Made by a program: the position numbers and the translations under genes. Positions 12,536 to 21,550 of a DNA stretch of 64,000 nt are shown piece by piece. The notes under the pieces were generated by a model, which had not been told where the DNA came from, made no database searches, and saw nothing but the letters and a program-made list of their open reading frames with translations. Source of the stretch: Leucocoprinus leucothites (Eukaryota > Basidiomycota > Agaricomycetes > Agaricales > Agaricaceae); NCBI GenBank assembly GCA_013368445.1, contig JAACJO010000008.1:1488001-1552000 (forward strand), written 5' to 3'. Numbering within the stretch: the first letter of the stretch is position 1; each line of letters starts with the position of its first letter.

Positions 12536-12790
12536 ATGAAGTCCTTTGCTGCCGCCACCGCTGTCATCGCCTGCTTGCTTACAGCCACAGTAGCATCCCC
12601 AGTACCCGACAATACTGTCACCTTACCACCGTGCCCAACTGATTGGAAACCGATATTCGGACATGGGCCTGTCTGCGACCCGAATGCGACTCCCACTCCC
12701 ACCTTACCACCGTGCCCAACTGACTGGAACCCAAAATTCGGACATGGGCCTGTCTGTGATCCGAACGCGACTCCCACTCCCACTGCTTAG
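12536..12790 (+). CDS. small secreted protein with duplicated CPTDW-GPVCDPN unit
   Basis: 84 residues. The start is the MKSF methionine at 12536, because a signal peptide (MKSFAAATAVIACLLTATVA) begins there. The mature protein is two nearly identical 27-residue units, each with LPPCPTDW, FGHGPVCDPN and ATPTPT, so each unit has two Cys that can pair, plus a Pro/Thr tail suited to O-mannosylation. The 81-bp DNA repeat underneath is almost perfect, which points to recent internal duplication. The protein encoded at 14105 is a one-unit paralogue. No known domain was recognised; a secreted or wall-associated role is inference. Confidence 0.8.
   Translation: MKSFAAATAVIACLLTATVASPVPDNTVTLPPCPTDWKPIFGHGPVCDPNATPTPTLPPCPTDWNPKFGHGPVCDPNATPTPTA
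12621..12782 (+). repeat. tandem repeat, 81-bp unit, two copies
   Basis: The 81-bp unit starting at 12621 recurs at 12702 with only a few changes and encodes the 27-residue CPTDW repeat in frame. Confidence 0.9.
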
Positions 12791-13865
12791 TCGTCATCCT
12801 CGGGCTGATCTCCTGAGCGACTTCATCTGTGTACCTTTCAGTCTTCTCGGTTAACTATATATTGTAATACATAGTTGATTAATTCGAGAGAAGTTCCTAC
12901 ATTTTATGAATTCAGCAACTTGGACGGTACTTGGAATGCTCAAGGCAACTCTATCAGTACATTTTGACGCAGGTGGCACTCTGGCAGGTTACCTTAAGTG
13001 AGCAACTTCTCCGGCAAAGTGGGTAGGTGTGCTTATGGGCCTCTACTCAAATGCAATTATGAGTATCACTTGCACTTCTCGAAACCCCAAAATACTATTG
13101 ATGTTGATACACTTAGGATAGCTGGAGGTTCTTCGATCCCTGTGTTGAGCCAGCTCAGGCTTCCAGTGATGACTCTATGGAGATAAAAGTAGGGAATGAT
13201 CCACGTCCGGTTTACAATAACGAGCGCTTATACAGTCAGTATCTCCTCAACAGTTAGGCTCACATAAACATAAAACAAGGAAAAGCTCCACTTACAGCTT
13301 GTTTCTTTCAGAATACATATGTGTAGTGAAACGGAGAACAAGAATAGTATTCAAGTACTATTTCCGTCCTTCGGCATTTCGTGATTTATACATTCTACCA
13401 TGTTTCGACGAAGCTGACGGGTCCTGAACAGATTCAGGACTGACAGAAATAAGGGGGAATAAGGCATACATTGCGGCCCAATGCCATGATGGCGGTTGTC
13501 GGGTACAGCGGCCGAGGACAACATGTGAGAGGTCCGCCACTCCCAGAATTAACGTCATGTCATTGAAACTTGGACTTTGTGATTGATATCGAGCGGTTGT
13601 TTCATGAACATGGTTTCATGTAGGGGACCTTTGAGTTGGTACATGGGGATGGAAATTCGCCGAAAAATGACAACCAAGAACCCACTCTTCCTCAATACGG
13701 TGAGGATCAATGGCCCTTCGAGGGACTTGTCGAGTGGAAGGATTCAGGACGCTGCTAAAAATAGATGTCATAGATTCTAATCAGAGCGTTCTTCCTTAGT
13801 CTCGTTCAACGTTTTCTTCTAGGGCCGCTCTGTATCGGTATGCGCCGTAAGCGCGTCTAAGCTTT

Positions 13866-13873
13866 TATAAAAA
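13866..13873 (+). promoter_or_regulatory. TATA box of secreted protein gene at 14105
   Basis: TATAAAAA sits 60 bases before the leader intron donor at 13926, the same arrangement as at 12292. Confidence 0.5.
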
Positions 13874-13925
13874 CATTTGTTTCTAGACGTTAGAATGTCT
13901 GTCAGCGGGAAGAACACTACAACCA

Positions 13926-14101
13926 GTACGCCCCTTCAATCTCTATCGCTGGGAGACACTTTAGTTACTCAGAAATTTCAGAACAACCCTAACCTTGGTT
14001 TCCAGTGTCCACGCATCCAGCCCCTCCCTCACGAGCTACATTTTACTGGTGCGCCAGATCTTTCCTGAGAGTTGTTAATAGCTCTCACTTTTGCAATACA
14101 G
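13926..14101 (+). other. probable 5' leader intron, about 176 nt
   Basis: Donor GTACGC follows ACAACCA. The acceptor is TTGCAATACAG, three bases before the ATG at 14105. Confidence 0.45.
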
Positions 14102-14104
14102 ATC

Positions 14105-14296
14105 ATGAAGTCCTTTACAGCTATCGCCACAATTCTTGCCTATTTGCTTGCTACTACGATGGCATCTCCAGTTCCCGACGACGAAGCGATCCCCTGCCCA
14201 ACTCACTGGCCCAAGAATGCTGGAATCGGACCTGTTTGCGACCCCAACGTGACCCCCACACCCACTCCCACAGCCACCTACCCTTCCTCAGGCTGA
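14105..14296 (+). CDS. small secreted protein, one-unit paralogue of the 12536 gene
   Basis: 63 residues. The signal peptide MKSFTAIATILAYLLATTMA matches that of the gene at 12536 in length and layout, followed by SPVPDDEAIPCPTHW, GIGPVCDPN and a PTPTPT tail. It has one copy of the unit that is doubled in the paralogue and the same two Cys. The two genes lie 1.5 kb apart in the same orientation, each with a TATA box and a leader intron of about 175 nt, so they are a tandem duplicate pair. Function unknown. Confidence 0.78.
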   Translation: MKSFTAIATILAYLLATTMASPVPDDEAIPCPTHWPKNAGIGPVCDPNVTPTPTPTATYPSSG

Positions 14297-14531
14297 GAGC
14301 GCCTTTCATTCTGTATTATGTAGTCCTGATGTCCGGCTAAATTGTGAAGTTATTTTGTAGTGTATCTCTCGAGTTAGGTAGACACAACACTACCAGGTAG
14401 TTATTCAACAAAGGAACACAAGCAAGTATAACGACATTCTAGATGGCGAAACCCGCTCTGAAGTGAATTCTCAGTTAACTAGACCGCAACTTCTCCAGAA
14501 AGATCCACATAACCACGAAAACGACCATCTA

Positions 14532-15055
14532 TCACAACCAAGCACCCTGATCGTTCTCAAACTGACCACTGCTATTCCCTCTCGCGTATTGAGACCCGTG
14601 GTTTTCCGAAGACCGTTGAGGCTGGTGCACGGGTTGAGACTGGTGCATGGGTTGAGGCTGGTGCACGGGTTGAGACTGGTGCACGGGTTGTTGCTGGTGT
14701 TGACTTGAAGGCTGCGCTGGCGGAGGGTATGTACTCATCTGGGCGACTGGCTCAGGTTGGTTGACATGATAGCCGGTCTCGGGGTCGGACGTTGGATTTT
14801 GCTTGGCAGAGGGCGGAGGTTGGTTTTCTCGCACAACTTCGTCATCATCAAAATTAGACTTTCTGCGCCTCGGAGGGCAGCAGCAGTAACCTAATCGATA
14901 ATTAAGAACGGACATCCATCTTTGTAAGGAAGAGAACGTTACAAAATGGATTGGCGCCATTAGGGTTGCAGAAGCCTAAATCTCGTCAGCAAAAGCCACC
15001 GAGTAATAATTAAGAACATACTAAAAAGAGCATAGCAACAAGTACGATCTGACAT
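14532..15055 (-). CDS. Cys-rich / QPVH-repeat small protein, copy A
   Basis: Three exons (15022-15055, 14943-14975, 14532-14890) give 141 residues; both introns are short (46 and 52 nt) and keep frame. The N-terminus MSDRTCCYALFSFC leads to a cysteine cluster CYCCCPPRRRK, then an acidic patch NFDDDE, then a hydrophilic Gln/Pro-rich tail with four six-residue units (PVHQSQ, PVHQPQ, PMHQSQ, PVHQPQ) and the end NDQGAWL. No signal peptide. Clustered Cys next to basic residues suggest palmitoylation and membrane attachment, which is inference. Exon 1 is 18 nt shorter than in copy B, removing six residues of its Cys-rich stretch. Function unknown; the complete frame in both copies supports a real gene. 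Confidence 0.72.
14618..14692 (-). repeat. 18-bp coding repeat (QPVH units), copy A
   Basis: About four 18-bp units, read on the plus strand as GAGGCTGGTGCACGGGTT with small changes, encode the six-residue PVHQPQ-type repeat. Confidence 0.8.
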
Positions 15056-15694
15056 CGTGATAGTACTCTACTTCAAGGGAATTCAGACCAATGGACCAGC
15101 CTAATCAAGGGAGGGGCGCGGGGGGGAAGACGGTTGAGAGCAAAAGTACGTGAGGGTTTGGGTCAAGTTAGCGAGGAAAGATACGGCCAAGGCAAAGCTG
15201 ATCCCATCGTTAATGACTCGGAGAACAATGATTGTATTGAGCCTGGAAAATATCAGACAGAGGATAAGGACTGAAAAGAATCAAGTTAAGGCTGTGCTTA
15301 TGCTATGGGGTTGACCACCTGATCTCTGCCGTCACTAAATAGGGAAAAACGTTAGAGGCATTATCAGGTCCATCCACCCAACACCATCGTACACCGTAGT
15401 TGGCGGAATATGATGAGTACCGGACTCGACATATTGATTGATTGTTGAATGTATCATGCGTCGACATACGTCCTTGTATGCCGAATGAGGCCATTGAAGG
15501 GACTAGCACCAAAGTGTCAGATGATGCAAGCCTACCATTCTAAAACATGCAGATGAAGACCGGTAACCTCTTTTTAGAATCCTGTCTCACCAATGAGAGA
15601 AAGGTCATCCAAAATCAGACCTTACAGTACACCATCGACGCCAGTGATAACAGCCGTCCCGTGATATCGGGTTTCCCCCTATTTAGTGATGCCG
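15056..15694. other. promoter of copy A and spacer
   Basis: The first 280 bases match the upstream region of copy B and include a G-rich element (AAGGGAGGGGCGCGGGG at about 15107) shared by both genes. The rest, to 15694, shows no gene. Confidence 0.5.
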
Positions 15695-16027
15695 ATGTGC
15701 TTCTCAAAAGCGGGACAGTTGGCCCAGGGCTCGAGGGGCGGTTGTCACCAGGTTCGACGGTCTCGACTGGAATAGTTGTCTTAGATCTAGCAATTTCACT
15801 TGCTGGTGCTTAAGAGCTAACCAGGAACGTATTGGACCCGCCAGAGGGGCAACAACAGCGGTGTCATTGGCGAGAACAATTCTATTTTTGGTACTGGGAG
15901 GGAAGAGACCCTGAAGCAAGGCAATGGCAGAGTCGAAGACGACAGTGCCCTCAACACCAGCCTTGGCGCGGACCTTCACTTCATTGTTGTCAACGAGGTC
16001 AGAACAGATACCCTCAATATAGGAAGA
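15695..16027 (-). pseudogene. broken fragment of the histidine-phosphatase-like gene
   Basis: This stretch closely matches 18825-19165 inside the gene at 17657-19415, covering the block that encodes SYIEGIRSDLVDNNEVKV through FDSAIALLQGLFPPS, LANDT, VVAPL and on to the next exon. Only this internal part is present; there is no 5' end, active-site region or C-terminus. Two lesions are visible: the intron donor is changed from GTAAGC to GTTAGC, and small deletions in the segment encoding APLGGYQY shift the frame. The fragment ends exactly where duplicated copy B begins, so it probably marks the breakpoint of the segmental duplication. Confidence 0.85.
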
Positions 16028-16167
16028 GCTATAGTTATTCAACAAAAGAATACAAGCAAGTATAACAGCAATCTAGACGTGAAACCCGCTCTCAGGTAAA
16101 TTCTCAGTTAGCTAGACCGCAAATTCTCCAGGAAGATCGGTGTGACCACGAAAAGTGCCATCTAACT

Positions 16168-16734
16168 TTACAACCAAGCACCCTGATCGTTCTCAATCTG
16201 ACCACTGCTATTCCCTATCGCGTGTTGAGACCCGTGCTTTTCCGAAGACCGTTGAGGCTGGTGCACGGGTTGAGGCTGGTGTACGGGTTGAGGCTGGTGT
16301 ACGGGTTTAGGCTGGTGCACGGGTTGTTGCTGGTGTTGACTTGAAGGTTGCGCTGGCGGAGGGTATGTACCCATCTGGGCGACTGGCTCTGGTTGCTTGA
16401 CATGATAGCTGGTCTCGGGGTCGGACGTTGGATTTTGTTTGGTAGAAGGCGGAAGTTGCTGGTTTTCTCGCACAACTCCATCTATGAATTCATCATCATC
16501 AAAATTGGACTTTCTGTATCTCGGGCAGCAGCAGCAAGCACGGGGAAAACCTAATCGATAATTAACAACGGACGTTCATCTTCGTGAGGTCAGAGAGCAT
16601 TACAAAATGGGTGAGCGCTATTAGTGTTGCAGAGGCCTAAATCACGTCAGCAAAAGCCACCGAGTCATAATTAAGCACGCACTGAAAAGAGAGCAACAAC
16701 AGAAGCATATTGCGCAACAATCATAATCTGACAT
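16168..16734 (-). CDS. Cys-rich / QPVH-repeat small protein, copy B
   Basis: Three exons (16683-16734, 16604-16636, 16168-16550) give 155 residues, with introns of 46 and 53 nt at the same places as copy A. The N-terminus MSDYDCCAICFCCCSLFS is followed by LCNTNSAHPFC and then ACCCCPRYRK, so nearly a third of the first 45 residues are Cys. The acidic NFDDDEF and the Gln/Pro tail with four PVHQPQ-type units follow, ending NDQGAWL. It has no signal peptide; clustered Cys suggest lipid-anchored or metal-binding cytoplasmic protein, which is inference. The full Cys stretch is present here and partly lost in copy A. Confidence 0.74.
16250..16325 (-). repeat. 18-bp coding repeat (QPVH units), copy B
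   Basis: Four 18-bp units encoding PVHQPK and three PVHQPQ. They are more uniform than in copy A, which suggests recent homogenisation. Confidence 0.8.
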
Positions 16735-17047
16735 CGTGATAGTACCTTACTTCAAGGGAATTCAGATCAACGGTCCTGCCTAATCAAGGGAGGGGCGCGG
16801 GGGGGAAGACGGTCGAGAGCAAAAGTACGTGAGGGTTTAGGTCAAGCTAGCAAGGAAAAATACCGCCAGAGCAAAGCTGATTTTTCCCATAGTTACTGAC
16901 TCGGAGAACAATGACCGTATTGAGCCTGGAAAATATCATGTTCTGCGCCAGAAGCTTCGAGCAGGGGATAAGGACTGAGAAGAATCAAGTTGAGGCTGTG
17001 CTTATGTTATGCGGTTGAAACTTGACGACCTGATCTCTGCCTTGGCA

Positions 17048-17656
17048 TCAGCTTAAAGTATGATGAAGTGATGACTCACATGCATCAACTGCAATGTTAC
17101 ATATACCCTGGGACACCAGTCAAGCGTGAGGCTGATCTTTCAATTATCCCCGGCACCGGGAGTGCCAAAAAGTTGAACCCAGTACAATATGGCGAGTCTT
17201 AGACCAGGAGTCGTCTAAATAATTGTAAGAAATTCGTCCGCCTTCCAAAAGATGAGAAAACCTCGAACGTTTGAGCAGGTTCGAATGCCCGGGAATCAAG
17301 ATGCGTGATTCCCACTGTTTAATTATCCAGGGTACAACGCTGGCCAAGGGAGCGAAATCGGAGAAAGACAAATGGATTGGACAAGAACAATGCAATGTGA
17401 GGCAGATAATACATAAAGCAATCAACAAGCAACAAGAGAAACAATGTGTCCAGCGGCTCTAATGCATGAGAAAAGAACTAAAAGGAACAACAGACCGGAA
17501 CAGGTCTACAAGAACACTCTTAAACCAACCTGGCCTTCTCGACAACAGGGACGTTGAGGTTCTGCAATAAATATAAGCACACATTCTCGATCAACGAAGA
17601 GTTGTGCATGTCCACCAGCGGCTACAGTATCCAAACATCCACCAGCGTCAAGGCAT
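17048..17656. other. intergenic region, no gene seen
   Basis: About 600 bases between duplicated copy B and the stop of the phosphatase-like gene. No supported frame. Confidence 0.4.
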
Positions 17657-19415
17657 TTAGATGACCCATCGGGGCTGCGCAGGGTAATATGCAGCGGTGG
17701 GAACTCCCGCAATATCACTCCTGGCCTCCTCGATCACATACTCGCTGCGTTGCGGATGCGATGTGGAGCCGTAGTTGGGCACAACCTGACTCACCTCTTC
17801 ACCCTCCAACCTGACGCGAGTCTGAGCACGTTGGCGGTTACGCCTGATGAGCTTGGTGATAGTGTAGAGAGACAAGAGGGCGACAAAAGCGAAAGCACCA
17901 GAGAACATAGCCTGGGAGGTGCTGGCACCGCCGGAGACGATTTCAGCAATGTTGAAGCCTTCCTGGCCGCTGCAGACGTCCTTCCATTGCCTGTTGCTGG
18001 AGATAGCAGCGTTCTGAAAATGAGGTTGGTAAGAGGGGGAAGCGAGCAAGCTGGAAAACTAAGTACCTCAGCACGGTAGATGAACTCAGTCAAGGGGATA
18101 TCAGCGTGGTGGCCGAAGACGTGGACATCGTGGAAGTGAGCGTGGGTTCCGTTCTTGAACTTGATACGGAGGAAGTCACGGATGTCGGGGGGAGAACCGC
18201 GACGGAGCTCGATAGCGATAGCAGAGGAATATTCAGCTGTACAATTGTAGTGATCAGAAACGTGTGTTTAATCTAGAGGGAGCATACACTTACGGATACC
18301 CTTGAGCTCTGGGTGTTCCTTGGTGATACCAGTCTGGTGGAAGAAAGAAATGAAGGCCTGGTAGGTCGTCTCAATCAACATGAATTGGAGGGGATCGCCG
18401 TTGAACGCAATGCGCTCGAGGGAACTGAGGATGGTGTGCAAAAGGGTGCGGCCAGCAACTTCGGAGTCTTAGTGAGTGCCCGAGTGTAATAAAGATAAAG
18501 AAGCACTCACTGTTACCAATACCGTTAATGTCATCGTCACCGAAAATACCATCTTCATGGAAGTTGGCGTAGGAACGAGCTTGTTCGATGAAGCTGGGAG
18601 GAAGACGGTATGCGTAGGTTTTGTTGTGAACGAGTTGAGTGTTGACGAAGTCGTAGATCTGATGAAAATGCCCATTCAATGTTACACCATCCCTAGAGAT
18701 CTTACATGGAAGGACTCACGTTCCAGGCGTTCTCGAGGGTAGTAGGGCGACCGAAGACAAAATCTTTGACACTCTTGAAGAAAGGCTCAGCATCCTTAGC
18801 CTTCTTTTTGAAAGACTCAGAAGCGTAGAAGTCTTTGATGTGCTTCTCAAAGGCGGGACAGTTGGTCCAGGGCTCGAGGGAGCGGTCGTTGCCAGGTTCG
18901 ACGGTCTCAACTGGAGTAGTTATCTTAGATCTAGCAATTTCGCTTGCTGATGCTTAAGAGCTTACCAGGAACGTATTGGTACCCGCCAAGAGGGGCAACA
19001 ACAGTGGTATCGTTGGCGAGAATGATTTTGTTTTTGGGGCTGGGAGGGAAGAGACCCTGAAGGAGGGCAATGGCAGAGTCGAAGACGACAGTGCCCTCAA
19101 CACCAGCCTTGACGCGGACCTTCACTTCATTGTTGTCAACGAGGTCAGAGCGGATGCCCTCGATGTAAGAGGGAGAGGAGCTATCGAAATAGGTGGAACG
19201 GAGGGAGGAGCCAAGGCTGTGAGACTCAACCTGAGAAAGGAAGCGAGCGTGCTTAGAAATCGAGCATGAACAAAGTAGAATAGGTGAACACTGACCTCGC
19301 CGAGGGCAGTGGTTTCCGCATTGGAGGCAGCATAGTTGTAAGGGTCCTGGTAGAGGTTGTACCTGTCACCGTTACGAGCGATGATTATGACACCGAGAAC
19401 TTTTGACAAGAGCAT
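17657..19415 (-). CDS. membrane-anchored histidine acid phosphatase-like protein
   Basis: About seven exons. The start ATG at 19415 opens MLLSKVLGVIIIARNGDRYN; an upstream exon cannot be excluded. Following blocks are NAETTALGE, SYIEGIRSDLVDNNEV, FDSAIALLQGLFPP, VAPLGGYQYVP, ETVEPGNDRSLEPW, RLPPSFIEQARSYANFHEDG, IAIELRRGSPPDIRDFLR and HVFGHHADIPLTEF. A hydrophobic segment (MFSGAFAFVALLSLYTITKL) followed by RRNRQR lies near the C-terminus, so it is probably a single-pass membrane protein ending YPAQPRWVI. The fold matches branch-2 histidine phosphatases. However, the catalytic RHGxR motif reads RNGDR, with Asn for the phospho-accepting His, and the distal HD pair appears as HHADI. Activity is therefore doubtful. 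A broken internal copy lies at 15695-16027. Confidence 0.85.
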
Positions 19416-20344
19416 TATGCGTTTGAACACCTATGCGAGAGAGTGAAGTGTGGTAAAGGAGAAGAGATAAAGGCTGCTTGGGACCATTGCCGCGTTTTCG
19501 ATGTCCTTATAAGAGGACACACCCGTACATCCGTAATGCCTGCTAGCCGCTAAGTGCGTGCCCTGAAATTCGATTTGCAAGGGTACGGCAAGGAGTTCGC
19601 ATGCTGATGGAAGATTCGTCGCTGTCACATCGAGCCCGAAATTCCTATAGAACCTGGCATTATGCTTTGCATGAGGCTGCCAGCGAACATGCCGTTGTAA
19701 TGAGCTCGACTGGGTGCATGCCGATAGGGTTGATGACCTTGAGCAAAAGTTGAAGATGATGTAGGGCGGGCTTGCAATAGTAAATGTCATGATTATTCAT
19801 TTCTGGAGACGTTGGCAGGACCGCGAATATATTCCTAGTTAGAGGACAGTTTGAACATACCAGTCATGCGCCATCCTCCGCAGAGCTCCACGTGGAGTGA
19901 GCTGCTAGGTCCATTAATCCCAACACCATATCGTGCGAGTGACGTTCTTCCCTTTTTATGAATAAGGGTCTTGGGGAAGTACATACAAGCGCCGATGACA
20001 CGAGGCAAGGAGCAATAGCCTGATGCACAATAGCCCAGCCTCCAGGCGGCCAGTAAATGCACAAGGGAGCCGAAGAGAGTGATTCACCAGTGTTTTGAAT
20101 ACACGAGAACGGTGAGCAGCTACTCCATAGAAGTTTGAGTTGAGAGACATCAGCAGCACACAAGCTGAGGTGAACACGAGGATCATTCATCTCTTGTTCC
20201 TTTCATGAAACAACCGTAATCAGTACATGATGTCTGGTACTTAATCAAAAACTATGGCACAATTACGTCGATTCAGCCAAAAGGGATACTATGGGAAATC
20301 TTCTAACTCACCTCGTGCATCAACCCGCAATGAACGACCCAGCT
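19416..20344. other. intergenic region between phosphatase-like gene and SRP72
   Basis: About 930 bases. A possible leader intron end (CTCTCGCATAG) lies just upstream of the phosphatase start. No gene supported. Confidence 0.4.
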
Positions 20345-21452
20345 TCACTTTTTCCGTTTCCCTTTGCCTCCTTTGTTGGTCAATGCGCTTCCAGACACCG
20401 GAGCATCAAATGAGGCACTTCCTTGTGTAGCACCCCCACCACCCCCGCGCCTTCTGCGCCCTTGGTTGAACGTAGAGCGTTCGCTCTTCTTCAACCACCG
20501 TTCAGGGTCAGGTGGTGGTGTAACTCCGGGAACAACGCCAGGGGGAACGCGCGACTTGCGCACCTTCTTTGACTTCTCGGGTGAGGTTGCCGAGGGCTGC
20601 GATTGCGCTGAAGGAGACGACACAGTGACAATCGACGGGTTAGGAGCTGGAGGAGGGGCTGTTTCAATTGCATTGGTGATGGAGGTGGGCAAGGAATCAA
20701 TAGCACGCAGGTAGTCATTGTTGATGAAGTCAAGGTGTTTCTGTGCGGCCTGAAGGTTGGTCAGGATATCCGAATGCTCCTCCGTGTCCTGGTGCAGTTT
20801 AGCATCGGAGTAGGTAGTTCGAGGGAGAAGAACTCACTGGGTCGGTACTATCTAGCAGCTCGTTGTAAAGATCATAAGCTTCTTGATACAGGCCATCACG
20901 GTAAAACTGCGAGAAGACGCTCGTTAGCTTGATACCACACATAGCTTGACGGTGTGCACGTACTAACTGAGCCTCGAGATGGGCCAGACCTCGATCATCG
21001 GAGTTCTTTTCCTTTAAAGATTTGATTGCTTGCTGAGCCTCGGTGTCTTCACGAGATCGATATAGGGTGTATGCACGCTCGAAAGCAAACTTTGACTTGT
21101 CCTTCTCTCTATCGATTACGACAAGTGCAGTCTCATATTGATCGGTCTGCAGCAGAAGGAAGAGCTTCGTGCTTAGCGCATCAACATCGTCAGGATGAAT
21201 TCTAAGGACTACAAGGTCAGTGTAAACACCCTGCGATGAGATCTAGAGCCGAAGCATACTCTTATCGCAGGTTTTGATAGCGTTCGCGAAATGGCCACCG
21301 TCGATTTGAGAACAGAGCGACGAGAAGTATCGTCTGACTCGTTCTGCCTCAGAGATATGTTTCTTTGGCGTATTTTTACGGGCACCTGGCCCATCCCTGC
21401 TTTTGGAGGCCGTGCCCTTGGATCTTGCTGTCGTGGCAGATGGTGGAGGCAT
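20345..21452 (-). CDS. SRP72: signal recognition particle subunit SRP72, compact form
   Basis: Four exons (21260-21452, 20964-21208, 20838-20906, 20345-20788) join in frame to 316 residues. SRP72 pairs with SRP68 on the large SRP RNA domain and helps in ER targeting. The N-terminal half has TPR-like helices (HFANAIKTCDKILRIHPDD, TDQYETALVVIDREKDK, LYQEAYDLYNELLD) and the family stretch EEHSDILTNLQAAQ. The C-terminal third holds the RNA-binding signature PPPDPERWLKKSERSTF followed by Arg/Gly/Lys-rich sequence. Human SRP72 has 671 residues, so this one lacks most of the central TPR array and joins the SRP68-binding region almost directly to the RNA-binding tail. It is divergent from the pinin gene, start to start 98 bp apart. 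Confidence 0.9.
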
Positions 21453-21550
21453 TCTGAGCGCCTAAGTTTGTGCAGAATATTGGTCGCGTTACCTAGACTG
21501 AATATTCCCACGCCGCTTGCCACTAACCTCCACCAGCAACTGGAATTATC
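21453..21550. promoter_or_regulatory. 98-bp bidirectional promoter (SRP72 / pinin-domain gene)
   Basis: The two start codons at 21452 (minus) and 21551 (plus) are separated by only 98 bases, so both promoters and leaders must overlap here. Confidence 0.6.

Larger units (their letters stand above)
12791..14104. other. intergenic region with TATA box and leader of next gene
   Basis: About 1.3 kb without a supported gene. The right part holds TATAAAAA at 13866 and a likely leader intron from 13926 to 14101. Confidence 0.4.
14396..15335. repeat. segmental duplication, copy A
   Basis: This segment aligns with 16028-17047 at an offset of about 1,633 bases on the left, growing to about 1,680 after small insertions in copy B. 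It contains one whole Cys-rich/QPVH gene with its promoter. The match starts at TAGTTATTCAACAAA and ends near ACCTGATCTCTGCC. Confidence 0.85.
16028..17047. repeat. segmental duplication, copy B
   Basis: Second copy of the segment at 14396-15335, slightly longer through small insertions. It includes the Cys-rich gene, its leader and its G-rich upstream element. Confidence 0.85.

Noticed and set aside
15547..15813. Plus-strand 88-codon frame between the duplicated segments
   Set aside because: It is the reverse of the phosphatase-like gene fragment and has no independent support.
17265..17300. GGTTCGAATGC, resembling a tRNA B box
   Set aside because: No acceptor stem, A box or anticodon arm can be folded around it.
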